From NCBI RefSeq assembly GCF_030161375.1, contig NZ_BSSQ01000016.1, positions 313,085 through 377,084 on the forward strand: 64,000 nucleotides of DNA, read 5' to 3'. This DNA is from Paenibacillus glycanilyticus (lineage in GTDB: Bacteria; Bacillota; Bacilli; Paenibacillales; Paenibacillaceae). Positions 8,818 through 17,568 of this stretch are shown here, piece after piece. Under the pieces are notes generated by a model. That model had not been told where the DNA came from. It made no database searches and was given only the letters and a program-made list of their open reading frames with translations. The translations under genes and the position numbers were made by a program. Each line of letters starts with the position of its first letter. Positions within the stretch are counted from its first letter, which is position 1.

Positions 8818-10614
8818 ATGAAAATCCGGACCAAGCTTATTCTAGCAAACCTATTCATCGTCCTATTCCTGCTTGGCTCGGTTACTTACGTGCTTACCCA
8901 ACGCAGCACGAAGCTTGTGCACGAGCATATCGTGCAGAACGCTACGTTATCGCTGTCGCAGATTGGTCAGAATCTGGACAATAGGCTGGCATCCTATGAG
9001 GACGTCGCCAATACGCTATTTCTGAACCCAAAGCTGAATCTGATTCTCGACCAGCGTTATGCGGATCAGCTAGAAGCCTACGAAGTATATTCCGAGCAAT
9101 TTCAACCCTTCCTCTCGGCAATTCAATCTACGCGAGACGTTATGAAGGTGGATGTATTCACCGACAATCCGTCTTTCTTTTTCTCCAACGTCCAACTCAT
9201 TGATGACGAAATCCGCTCCTCCGATTGGTACAAGGAAGTGATGGGCAACAACACTGGCGGCTATTGGACGCATCCTTATCTGACTTTTCCGAAAAAAGAA
9301 CCCGTTATCAGCTTCCGCAAGCGGCTGAACAATGTGAACAGGGACTCGCCAAGCGTCGTGTCGCTTGAGGTCAGGCTCAAAAATCTCGCGCAGCTCGTTG
9401 ACCTGGAGAGCAAGAACAAACGCGTCATCTTCGCGTTGTCCGACGGGACGGTGCTAATCGACAGCGACAAGGAGAATGCGGTGGATAATATCAGCCGGCT
9501 TCCGTTTGGTTCTGAAGTGATGAACGGTTCGGATGGCAGCTTTGATCAAATGATGAACAAGCAGTCCTATCAGATTCTGTACCAGACGCTTAGCTCCCGG
9601 AATATCGTCAAAGGGATGAAGGTCATTGCGTTTGTTCCGACGCAGGAATTGTCCGCCAAGCTTATGCAGCTCCGTTCCCTTGCGGTTTTGCTGTTTGCTT
9701 TGGCGCTCCTGGTCTCCATTCTGCTTATATCGATCATGTCCGTCAGCCTGACCCGGCGGTTAACGGAGCTTGCGATGAAGATGAAACGGCTGAACCGCGA
9801 CAAGTTCGATAGCTTTGTGGAGGTTAAAGGAAGCGACGAGGTGGCGCAGCTTGGCGAAATGTTTAACCTTATGGTGCGAAGGCTGCGCGAATTGATAGGA
9901 GAGGTCTATCAATCCGAGCTCGACCGGAGGGAAAACGCGCTGCGGACGAAGGAAGTGGAGTTGTACGCGCTGCAGACGCAGATCAATCCGCATTTTCTGT
10001 TTAACACGCTCAATATGATCCGGGGCAAGCTGCTTATTGCGGGCGACCGGGAAAATGCAAAGGTTATCGGCCTTCTCGCCAAGTCTTTCCGCATGATGCT
10101 CAAGAAAGGCGGACCAACGATCCGGCTGTCGGAGGAGCTTGAATTCATATCCAGCTATTTGCAAATTCAGCAATACCGGTTCGGCGAGAAGTTTACCTAC
10201 GAGATTGACGTGCCGGAGGAAGAAATGGACGCGCTAGTTCCTAAGCTGTGCATCCAGCCGATTGTAGAGAATGCGATCTCCCATGGCATTGAACTGAGCC
10301 CTACTTCCTCCCGCATCCGGATTGCCGGTGAGCGGAGAGGGGGAGAGCTGCTTCTGATCATAAGTGATAACGGACTTGGAATCGCTGCGGAACGTCTGGC
10401 AGACATCCGGAAGAGGCTGCGCAGCGATGACAGTCTCGCAGGCGATGCCCATATCGGGTTGCAAAATGTGCAGCACCGGCTAAAGCATTTATTCGGAGAG
10501 TCATACGGGCTTGATATAACAAGCGAGGCAGGAGCCTGGACGGAAGTAACGATAAGCATTCCTAGGGGCGGACAGGAGGAGGTGCCGGATGTACGACGTG
10601 TTAATCGTGGATGA
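8818..10614 (+). CDS. Sensor histidine kinase, YesM family
   Basis: Membrane sensor kinase of 598 residues. TM1 near residues 7-27, a large extracellular sensor region (probably dCache-like) to about 285, TM2 about 285-312, HAMP linker, then the His_kinase domain (PF06580 type) with QTQINPHFLFNTLNMI; the phospho-accepting His is residue 392. HATPase motifs PIVENAISHGIE (N box) and ISDNGLGIAAERL (G1) are intact. Such kinases sense extracellular carbohydrate, sometimes through the binding protein, and phosphorylate the AraC-type regulator encoded next. The stop codon lies inside the next gene (26-nt overlap), so the two are translationally coupled. Confidence 0.93.
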   Translation: MKIRTKLILANLFIVLFLLGSVTYVLTQRSTKLVHEHIVQNATLSLSQIGQNLDNRLASYEDVANTLFLNPKLNLILDQRYADQLEAYEVYSEQFQPFLSAIQSTRDVMKVDVFTDNPSFFFSNVQLIDDEIRSSDWYKEVMGNNTGGYWTHPYLTFPKKEPVISFRKRLNNVNRDSPSVVSLEVRLKNLAQLVDLESKNKRVIFALSDGTVLIDSDKENAVDNISRLPFGSEVMNGSDGSFDQMMNKQSYQILYQTLSSRNIVKGMKVIAFVPTQELSAKLMQLRSLAVLLFALALLVSILLISIMSVSLTRRLTELAMKMKRLNRDKFDSFVEVKGSDEVAQLGEMFNLMVRRLRELIGEVYQSELDRRENALRTKEVELYALQTQINPHFLFNTLNMIRGKLLIAGDRENAKVIGLLAKSFRMMLKKGGPTIRLSEELEFISSYLQIQQYRFGEKFTYEIDVPEEEMDALVPKLCIQPIVENAISHGIELSPTSSRIRIAGERRGGELLLIISDNGLGIAAERLADIRKRLRSDDSLAGDAHIGLQNVQHRLKHLFGESYGLDITSEAGAWTEVTISIPRGGQEEVPDVRRVNRG

Positions 10615-12157
10615 TGAGCCGGTTGCTCGCCAATCGCTTCGTTATCTCATTGATTGGGAGGAGCTTGGGTTCACCGTCAAGGGAGAAGCGCAGGATGGTC
10701 AGCAAGCGCTGGAGTTGCTGCGCAGCCATCGTTATTCCCTTGTGTTGACCGACATCCGCATGCCGGTTGTGAACGGTCTCGAGATGGCTGCGGCCATGCA
10801 GGAATTTACGGATACGCCGGTCGTAATCTTGAGCGGTTATGATGATTTTGCTTATGCCCGGGAAGGGTTAAGGCTTGGCGTGAAGGAGTATTTGCTTAAG
10901 CCGGTGGACGAAGAGGATCTTATTGCTTTGCTTAAGAAACTCGCTGCCGGCATGCGTGAGCAGCAATTGCTGGATAAACGGCAACGGTTAGGTTTATCGG
11001 CGGGGAGGGATCAGCTCTTGCGCCGCTGGGTGCATGGGCAGATTTCCGCCAGGGAGCTGGAGGAGCAGGTTCGCCTTCTTGGACTCCAAACCGGAGAAGA
11101 GCGTTATGCTTGTCTGCTGATGGAACTGGATTTCATTGCGGACGGCGAGATGCAGGACCGGGATACGGATCTGCTGCGCTTTGCCATCCGCAATATAGCG
11201 GAGGAAATAATAGCCGGTCATGGTTATGTATTTGAAGAATCCGAGGAGCGGATCGGCATCTTGTTAGGCGGCCCTTCTGCCGAGATGGGGCAGGAGCAGT
11301 GTCGGCAATGGGCCGAAAAGCTGCAATCATCGGCAATTCAATACGCCAAGACGACGGTTACGATCGGCATTGGCGCAAGCGTCGGCTCGGCAGCTGAAAT
11401 CAAGCAATCCTGGAGTCAGGCGGAGGAAGCGCTGGACGGAAAGTTTCTGTCGGGGGCCGGGACGGTGCTGCTCACTCACGGGAAAGCGAAATCGGAATCC
11501 GGAGAATCGAATACGCTGCAAGCGCTTGAAGATGAGGTGCTGGAGATGGTGCGCAGCTGCCGGCGAACGGAGACGATGCGGGCGCTCGGTCGGCTGTGGG
11601 AGTGTTATCGAATGGAACAGGTGCCGGAGAGCAGGGCCAAAATATCGGTCCTCGAGCTGCTCATCCAACTGTTCCGGCTCATGAAGGAGCAAGGTGCCAG
11701 CCATGACCGGTTGTTTGATCCTGCTTTGGGCGATTATGAACGAATCATGCGGATCAAGACGATGGAGGAGCTGCTGCGTTATACGGAGAGCAAATGCGGG
11801 GATGTCGTGGACGCTATGCTGCGGACCAAGGAGGTTCGGCCCAACAAAATTGTCGCGGAGGTAAAACGGATCGTGCAGGAGCAATACAGCGGTTCGATTA
11901 GTCTACGGGAAGTGGCGGCTACGATCTATATGAATCCCAATTATCTCGGCAAGTTGTTTAAGGCAAACACCGATCAGTCCTTTAACGATTATGTGCTCCA
12001 AGTGAGGATGGAGAAAGCGAAGGAGCTGCTTCTTCACACGGACAAAAAAGTGTACGAAATCGCTCAAGAGATTGGTTTCAGCGAACTGGACTGGTTCTAT
12101 AAACGATTCAAAGCGTACACGGGCGTAAGTACCGGCGATTACCGGAATGCCCGCTGA
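10589..12157 (+). CDS. Response regulator with AraC-type DNA-binding domain, YesN family
   Basis: Transcription factor partner of the preceding kinase. N-terminal receiver: acidic pair DD8-9, phospho-acceptor Asp55 (VLTDIRMP), conserved Lys in YLLKPVDEEDL. A middle YesN-type linker of about 270 residues follows, then two AraC helix-turn-helix motifs at the C-terminus (LREVAATIYMNPNYLGKLFK and VYEIAQEIGFSELDWFYKRF). 522 residues, normal for the group. SD AGGAGGAGG lies within the kinase gene. The position between importer and hydrolase genes suggests it activates both. Confidence 0.93.
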   Translation: MYDVLIVDDEPVARQSLRYLIDWEELGFTVKGEAQDGQQALELLRSHRYSLVLTDIRMPVVNGLEMAAAMQEFTDTPVVILSGYDDFAYAREGLRLGVKEYLLKPVDEEDLIALLKKLAAGMREQQLLDKRQRLGLSAGRDQLLRRWVHGQISARELEEQVRLLGLQTGEERYACLLMELDFIADGEMQDRDTDLLRFAIRNIAEEIIAGHGYVFEESEERIGILLGGPSAEMGQEQCRQWAEKLQSSAIQYAKTTVTIGIGASVGSAAEIKQSWSQAEEALDGKFLSGAGTVLLTHGKAKSESGESNTLQALEDEVLEMVRSCRRTETMRALGRLWECYRMEQVPESRAKISVLELLIQLFRLMKEQGASHDRLFDPALGDYERIMRIKTMEELLRYTESKCGDVVDAMLRTKEVRPNKIVAEVKRIVQEQYSGSISLREVAATIYMNPNYLGKLFKANTDQSFNDYVLQVRMEKAKELLLHTDKKVYEIAQEIGFSELDWFYKRFKAYTGVSTGDYRNAR

Positions 12158-12175
12158 GGGGACAAGGAGGAGAAC

Positions 12176-14596
12176 ATGGACGAGAATAGAACATGGACGG
12201 CCCAATGGATCTGGGCGGAGCCGGACTCGGCCGGCCGGATGACTAACGGCAGTATGGAAACGGTGCTTTTTCGAAGGGAGTTTGCTGTTCCATCGGACGT
12301 CGGTGCGAGGCTTGAGCTTCTTGTCTCGGCGGACAGCCGGTTCCGGCTGTACGTGAACGGGCATTCGGTTGCTTACGGGCCATGCAAGGGAGATTTGAAT
12401 GTCCATTATTATGATGCCGTTGACGTAACGCCGTATTTGCGTCCGGGTATGAACGCAGTGGCGGCGCAAGTCGTGCATTATTCCGGGGATAAGGGTCCGG
12501 CTTCCGTCTGGCGCAAGGACCGCGGCGTGTTTCTGCTCGAAGGAAGTTTGCTGGACTTGAACGGGATGGAATTAGAACGCTTGGACACGGGTTTCGGTAG
12601 CTGGCGTTGTTACCCGGTCCCGGAAGAGGCGGCGAAGCTGGCACCGGAAACCGCTACCTTGTTTATTGGCGGCGGAGAAATCGTAGATGGAGCAGGTTGG
12701 CCTCAGGGCTGGCGGATGCAGGGATTTGAGGATGACGGTTGGGCAGGAGAAGCGGTTGTGTCCGAGACGCATGACAAGATGTACGGGCAACTGACGAACT
12801 GGCTGCGTACTCCCCGCCCGATCCCTTTCATGAGGGAGGAGGTTCGGGAGTTCACAACCATTGTCCGCGGGCATTGCGGTGACCGGAATTGGAAAGATGA
12901 GCAGATGAAAGCCGGCGGAGAGCTTGGGATAGAAGTGGCTGCGGGCAAGCGCTTAGTGCTTGAACTTCATGCCGGCGAGCTGGTTGCAGGCTTTCCCCGG
13001 CTGACGCTGAGTGGCGGCGAGGGCGGAACGGCGGCGATCTTATACTCGGAATGTTATGAATATGAGCCGTTTCCGAACGGGCAACGGAATAAAGGCATCC
13101 GCGATGATCCGGAGGGCAAAGATTTGTACGGATTTGAAGATACATACCGGATAGCGGGCTACGGAAGGAGTACGGAGACTCCTGAACAATACGAACCGTT
13201 CCACCGCAGGGCATTCCGCTTCATCCGGCTTACCGTAGAGGCTGCCAATGTTCCTGTTGTTGTAGAATCCATTGCATTTATTCGAACCGGTTATCCGCTT
13301 GATGTTGCGGCAAGCTTCACTAGCTCGGATCCTTCGCTCTCGCCACTCTGGAAGATCAGCTTGAATACGCTGCGCAATTGCATGTACGAGACATATGAAG
13401 ACACGCCTTATTACGAGCAGATGCAATATGAATTGGACAGCAGGCTGCAGGCGATGTTCACCTACTATGTGAGCGGAGATGACCGGCTTGGCCGCAAAGC
13501 GATCTATGATTTTCATAGTTCACTGTTGCCGACCGGTCTGTTGCAAAGCCGTTACCCGTCGGTTAACCGCCAGATCATTCCGGGGTTTGCTTTGTTCTGG
13601 ATTATGATGGTTCACGATCATTATTGGTACACCGGCGATGTGGCGCATGCCGCTAAATACAGACCGACGATTGATGCTGTTCTCGCCTGGTTTGAAACGC
13701 GCGTGGAACCGGAATCGGGGCTTGTTGGCGTTATGCCGGAAGCCTACTGGTCCTTTGTGGATTGGACGGAGGAATGGCGCCGTAATGCGGGGGCGCCGCC
13801 TTCGGGCAAGACGCGTCCGAATACCATCTATAATCTGATGGCGGTGGACGCCTTGCTTAAAGCCGCAGAATTAAACGATGCAACCGGCAGGCGCGATACG
13901 GCTCTAGAATACCGCAGCCGCGCTGGGAAATTGCAGAGGGCAATCCGGCAGCATTGCTGGTCAGAAGAGCGTGGTTTGTTCATGGATAGCCCCGGCTGTC
14001 CGGAAGCGCTTAGCCAGCATGCCCAAATATGGGCGGTGTTGACGGATACGGTAACCGGGGAAGAGGCGTTGCAATTAACGCAGCGGACGCTGGAAACGGC
14101 AGGGCTTGCAAAAGTATCCAGCGCGATGGCTTATTATTTGTTCCGGATGCTGGCGAAGACCGGGTTGTACGATAAAACCTTTGCCCTATGGAACGATTGG
14201 AAGGCTCAAGTGGATTTGCATCTGACCTCCTGGGTGGAAGATCCGGTTTCGGTTCGCAGCGACTGCCATGCTTGGGGCGCCCTGCCGCTCCATGAATTTC
14301 CGGCGGAGCTGCTTGGCGTACAGCCTTTAGCTCCGGGATTTGCCGAGATTGCGGTTGCCCCAAGAATCGGGGAGCTGACAGCCGCCTCCGGGACGGTTGT
14401 CACGCCGCATGGCAAAGTGCATATTGACTGGCGCATACAAGAAGGGCGATTCCGCCTGCGGGCGGAACGGCCGGGGGATATTCCCGTGCGTATTACGCTG
14501 CCAAATGGCGAAGTGCGGCATTGGAGCGAATCCGGCTCTATTGAATGCGAATGCGAGGTATTAACTAATCATCCTGCAGAGGAGCTTCAGCCATGA
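12176..14596 (+). CDS. Alpha-L-rhamnosidase-like protein, glycoside hydrolase family 78
   Basis: Probable inverting exo-alpha-L-rhamnosidase, no signal peptide, so cytoplasmic. 806 residues: an N-terminal beta-sandwich region with ADSRFRLYVNGH and a jelly-roll-like middle, then the (alpha/alpha)6 barrel from about residue 375 with YEDTPYYEQMQYELDSR, the GH78 segment carrying catalytic acidic residues, and WVEDPVSVRSDCHAWGALP, then a C-terminal beta-domain. Rhamnose removal fits a rhamnogalacturonan or rhamnoside pathway together with GH42 galactosidases. 18 nt after the regulator, SD AAGGAGGAG; overlaps the next gene by ATGA (translational coupling). Confidence 0.88.
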   Translation: MDENRTWTAQWIWAEPDSAGRMTNGSMETVLFRREFAVPSDVGARLELLVSADSRFRLYVNGHSVAYGPCKGDLNVHYYDAVDVTPYLRPGMNAVAAQVVHYSGDKGPASVWRKDRGVFLLEGSLLDLNGMELERLDTGFGSWRCYPVPEEAAKLAPETATLFIGGGEIVDGAGWPQGWRMQGFEDDGWAGEAVVSETHDKMYGQLTNWLRTPRPIPFMREEVREFTTIVRGHCGDRNWKDEQMKAGGELGIEVAAGKRLVLELHAGELVAGFPRLTLSGGEGGTAAILYSECYEYEPFPNGQRNKGIRDDPEGKDLYGFEDTYRIAGYGRSTETPEQYEPFHRRAFRFIRLTVEAANVPVVVESIAFIRTGYPLDVAASFTSSDPSLSPLWKISLNTLRNCMYETYEDTPYYEQMQYELDSRLQAMFTYYVSGDDRLGRKAIYDFHSSLLPTGLLQSRYPSVNRQIIPGFALFWIMMVHDHYWYTGDVAHAAKYRPTIDAVLAWFETRVEPESGLVGVMPEAYWSFVDWTEEWRRNAGAPPSGKTRPNTIYNLMAVDALLKAAELNDATGRRDTALEYRSRAGKLQRAIRQHCWSEERGLFMDSPGCPEALSQHAQIWAVLTDTVTGEEALQLTQRTLETAGLAKVSSAMAYYLFRMLAKTGLYDKTFALWNDWKAQVDLHLTSWVEDPVSVRSDCHAWGALPLHEFPAELLGVQPLAPGFAEIAVAPRIGELTAASGTVVTPHGKVHIDWRIQEGRFRLRAERPGDIPVRITLPNGEVRHWSESGSIECECEVLTNHPAEELQP

Positions 14597-16206
14597 AGGT
14601 AGGAATTGCTTATTATCCGGAGCATGAGCAGCCGGGACAGTGGGATATCGATTACGGCAAGCTGGCGGAAGCGGGGATCCGCTCCGTCCGAATCGCCGAA
14701 TTCGCCTGGTCGGTGCTGGAACCAAGCGACGGATTATACGAGTGGGATTGGCTGGATGCGGCGATCGAGCGTGCGGGCGCGCACGGCATTAACGTCGTGT
14801 TATGCACGCCAACGGCATGCCCGCCCATCTGGCTTGTAGAGAAGCACCCGGATGTGCTTCCCGTGAACAAGCAGGGCCGAGTGATCGGGTTTGGCGCGCG
14901 CCAGCACCGATCCTATTCCTCCGATCATTATGTGTTGCATGCTCTCCGGATCGTGAACCGGATGGCGGAGCGGTACGGCGAACACCCGAACGTAGTTGCC
15001 TGGCAGCTCGATAATGAATTTGGCGGCGAAACCAAATACGACTTTAGCGATGGAGCGCGGAACGCCTTTCACGAATGGTTGGGCAAACGTTATGGTACGG
15101 TTGAGGAGCTTAATGCAAGATGGGGCACGAACTTCTGGTCCCAGCGTTACGAACGGTTCGACCAGATTCCGCTGCCCGCGCCAATCGGGGCGGATGTGCA
15201 TATGTGGCAGCATCCAAGCCTGGAGCTGGACTTCGCCCGGTTCTCCTCAGACAGCATGGTCCGCTTCGCATCGCTTCAGGCAGCGGCACTTCGTCCGTAT
15301 ATAGGGGCGCGGCCGATTACAACTAACGCCTTTATGTTCTGCTGGGGAGATAATTTGAATTGGACGCATTTGTTTGCGGATCTGGACGTAGTCGGCATGG
15401 ATATTTACAGCAATAAGCCGCATGAGATCGCTTTTTACGCCGATGCTTGCAGAGGGGTGCTCGGAAAGCCCTTCTGGATGATGGAGTATGGAACGGGAAC
15501 AACGGAGCTGAAGCGGGATATGGAGCTGGTCCGCGAGCGCGGCTGCAGCCGGTTCTATCTGTTTAAGATGAAGCCGTTCCCTTGGGGTCAAGAACAAGGC
15601 GGCGGTCAACCGGAGCTTGTGACGTTAACCGGAGAGCCATCCCGGAATTATGGCGTTGTTCGTTCGTATACGGCGAAATATGCGAATGCGGCGGAAGTAA
15701 CGGAGGCCAAACGCGAGAGTGTAGGGCTGTATTATCATTTCGACAGCTCCTGGAGCTACCAGCTATCGGTTGCCGACCGGATCGCTTATCCGGATTATAT
15801 CGTTCATCATATCTACCGCCATCTGTTTGAAGCGGGTATTCGCTCCGAAGTTGTGTACGCGCCAGAGCAGTTGAACGGGCTGGAGACTCTGATTGTGCCT
15901 CTTCATCAAATTTACGATTCAGCGCTTGAGGAAAGGCTGATCTCTTTTGTCCAAGATGGCGGAAGGTTGATTATCACATCAGATTTGTTCCGCAAGAATG
16001 AAGATAACGTATATCTTCGCGTGGTGCCGCGTCTCTTCGCCGAGCTGTTGGACTGGGAAGAGAATAATTTCCCTAGCGATGTACTTGCCGAAGGTACTGT
16101 TACGATCCGCAGACCTAAGAACGGAAAAGGCGAAACATGGCTTGTTCATCGCAGCACAACTGCCGAGCAGTGGAAGGATGTACTGGCTGGGTTCGTTCAA
16201 ATATAA
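14593..16206 (+). CDS. Second GH42 beta-galactosidase, short form without zinc cysteines
   Basis: Paralogue of the GH42 at the start of the locus: MKVGIAYYPEH, acid/base Glu142 (WQLDNEFG) and nucleophile Glu298 (FWMMEYGTG) are present. The four zinc cysteines are absent, and the protein stops at 537 residues, about 125 shorter than the first copy, so the small C-terminal beta-domain and perhaps part of the trimerisation domain are missing. The start overlaps the GH78 stop by 4 nt with SD GGAG at 14580-14583, implying coupled synthesis. It probably handles a different linkage or chain length. See the finding on its 3' end. Confidence 0.9.
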   Translation: MKVGIAYYPEHEQPGQWDIDYGKLAEAGIRSVRIAEFAWSVLEPSDGLYEWDWLDAAIERAGAHGINVVLCTPTACPPIWLVEKHPDVLPVNKQGRVIGFGARQHRSYSSDHYVLHALRIVNRMAERYGEHPNVVAWQLDNEFGGETKYDFSDGARNAFHEWLGKRYGTVEELNARWGTNFWSQRYERFDQIPLPAPIGADVHMWQHPSLELDFARFSSDSMVRFASLQAAALRPYIGARPITTNAFMFCWGDNLNWTHLFADLDVVGMDIYSNKPHEIAFYADACRGVLGKPFWMMEYGTGTTELKRDMELVRERGCSRFYLFKMKPFPWGQEQGGGQPELVTLTGEPSRNYGVVRSYTAKYANAAEVTEAKRESVGLYYHFDSSWSYQLSVADRIAYPDYIVHHIYRHLFEAGIRSEVVYAPEQLNGLETLIVPLHQIYDSALEERLISFVQDGGRLIITSDLFRKNEDNVYLRVVPRLFAELLDWEENNFPSDVLAEGTVTIRRPKNGKGETWLVHRSTTAEQWKDVLAGFVQI

Positions 16207-16360
16207 AGGTATAGGCGCCGTGCCGCAGAATCCCGACCTGCAGCATGGTGCCTGTTTGTCGTTGCCAGTGGAGGAAGAGGTAACTTTCCCGGTTTCATTG
16301 TATGATAAAGGGACAATTGAAATGAAAGCATGCCAGCATGCGGGGAAAGGACAAACGCAC

Positions 16361-16687
16361 ATGTTACAGCCGTATACGCAAAGGGTAGTCGATATAATCA
16401 AACGCATCCCGGAAGGCAAAGTGATGACTTACGGGCAGATTGCCGCGCTTGCCGGAAGCAGCAGAGGAGCTAGGCAAGTGGTGCGGATTTTACACTCATT
16501 AAGCAGCATTCACCAGCTTCCTTGGCATCGCGTCGTGAATGCCAAAGGCGAAATCGCAATTTCGGAGGATGAATCCCGTATGCTGCAGCAGCATCTGCTG
16601 GAGGCCGAAGGGGTTTATGTAGGAATAAGCAGACGGATTGATCTGGAGCAGTATCGTTATGAGCCCGACATCCCGCCGGATCGATAA
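16361..16687 (+). CDS. Alkyltransferase-like protein (ATL), MGMT fold with Trp in place of the reactive Cys
   Basis: DNA-repair signalling protein that binds O6-alkylguanine and hands it to nucleotide excision repair. The sequence is the MGMT DNA-binding domain: VMTYGQIAALAG, SRGARQV (arginine finger about Arg39), and LPWHRV where true methyltransferases have PCHRV; Trp55 replaces the nucleophilic Cys, so alkyl transfer is not possible. The 108-residue length equals the classic ATL size. Earlier in-frame starts exist (15998, 16322), but ATG 16361 has GGGGAAAGGA at 9 nt and begins at the conserved N-terminus. Downstream of GH42 in the same direction; probably independent. Confidence 0.88.
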   Translation: MLQPYTQRVVDIIKRIPEGKVMTYGQIAALAGSSRGARQVVRILHSLSSIHQLPWHRVVNAKGEIAISEDESRMLQQHLLEAEGVYVGISRRIDLEQYRYEPDIPPDR

Positions 16688-16688
16688 A

Positions 16689-16739
16689 TCCCCGCTATGT
16701 TAACCTTTGTGATATTATATGGTTAACAAAGAACGGGGA
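16689..16739 (+). promoter_or_regulatory. Two-part inverted repeat covering the DUF1284 ribosome binding site
   Basis: TCCCCG (16689-16694) pairs with CGGGGA (16734-16739) and TGTTAACC (16698-16705) with GGTTAACA (16721-16728), loop 15 nt. The right arm contains the GGGGAGG Shine-Dalgarno of the next gene. No T run follows, so it is not a standard terminator; a translation-control hairpin or repressor site is possible. Confidence 0.5.
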
Positions 16740-16751
16740 GGCGCTGCCTGA

Positions 16752-17174
16752 ATGCATGCTATTTCGTTAAGGGGCCATCATTTGTTCTGTTTACTTGGTT
16801 ACCGCGGCAAAGGATATTCCGAAGGCTTCTGCACGAATATGACCGGCATTTACGAAACCTTGCGCGAGCAGCCGCAGACGATCATCGAGATTATGGAAGG
16901 TCCCGACCGGATTTGCGCGGCATTTCCTTCCGATCAGCCGAATCACTGCCATAATTCAACCGTCTACCGGAAAGATCAACAAATATTAGGCGAGCTTGGG
17001 TTGACTGTCGGAGACCGTCTAAGCTTCGAAGAGCTCGTCGGCCGCGTAGCTGCCGCCATTTCGCCCGATGATATTCATCGGCTTTGCTTTGACTGTCCAT
17101 GGGAACCGTATGGCCTATGCCAAGAGGGAGTCCGTCATATCCGGCAGGCCAAAGCGCTAAGAGCGTTACCGTAA
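16752..17174 (+). CDS. DUF1284 domain-containing cysteine-rich protein
   Basis: 140-residue protein that begins at the diagnostic RGHHLFCLLGYRGKGYS segment of DUF1284. Cysteines are conserved along the chain (FCLLG, GFCTN, RICAAF, NHCHNS, LCFDCPWEPYGLC), suggesting a metal or iron-sulfur site, but no biochemical role is established that I can name. ATG follows GGGGAGG at 11 nt, within the palindrome described separately. Ends before a bidirectional hairpin shared with the convergent SASP gene. Confidence 0.8.
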   Translation: MHAISLRGHHLFCLLGYRGKGYSEGFCTNMTGIYETLREQPQTIIEIMEGPDRICAAFPSDQPNHCHNSTVYRKDQQILGELGLTVGDRLSFEELVGRVAAAISPDDIHRLCFDCPWEPYGLCQEGVRHIRQAKALRALP

Positions 17175-17198
17175 GCCGCAGTCTTCTCATCGCATGCA

Positions 17199-17227
17199 AA
17201 AGCGGCAGCTTAGGGCTGCCGCTTTGC
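17199..17227. terminator. Bidirectional hairpin between the DUF1284 and SASP genes
   Basis: AAAGCGGCAGC and GCTGCCGCTTT form an 11-bp stem. It overlaps the last codons of the SASP gene; on the minus strand it ends in TTTT. Serves the convergent genes. Confidence 0.6.
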
Positions 17228-17494
17228 CAATTTCTCCTGCGCCATTCGGATCATCTCCCGGATCATCGCACCGCCGATTTTACCGCCTACATGACCCGCA
17301 TCTTCGGTTGTCATGCTGCCGTTGTCGCCGCCCCGGTTCATGCGGATTCCCAATTCGCTTGCCACTTCGTATTTCACGTCGTCTGGTTTGTTCTCATCCA
17401 CCGCGTAACCTTCCTGCTTCATCACATTCGCTTTTAACGACTGCATGGCTGCCCCGGCTTCGGGAACAAGTAATCTTCTGCTGCGTCTTCCCAT
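17210..17494 (-). CDS. Alpha/beta-type small acid-soluble spore protein
   Basis: Coats DNA in the dormant spore core and protects it from UV; degraded at germination by the GPR protease. Diagnostic segments are VPEAGAAMQSLKANVM, DDVKYEVASELGIRM (containing the GPR cleavage region) and HVGGKIGGAMIREMIRMAQ. The N-terminus is somewhat longer than normal, with a basic MGRRSRR stretch and an inserted QEGYAVDENKP between the two signature regions, so it is a divergent member (94 residues versus the usual 60-75). An upstream ATG (17518) is possible, but ATG 17494 follows GAGGCGG. Proof that the organism sporulates. Confidence 0.9.
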   Translation of the reverse strand: MGRRSRRLLVPEAGAAMQSLKANVMKQEGYAVDENKPDDVKYEVASELGIRMNRGGDNGSMTTEDAGHVGGKIGGAMIREMIRMAQEKLAKRQP

Positions 17495-17568
17495 CTCTTT
17501 GCACCGCCTCATCTTCATTTGACGGATTTAATTTTCCCTGCGCGCGCAACAATTATGAAGAGCAACAT

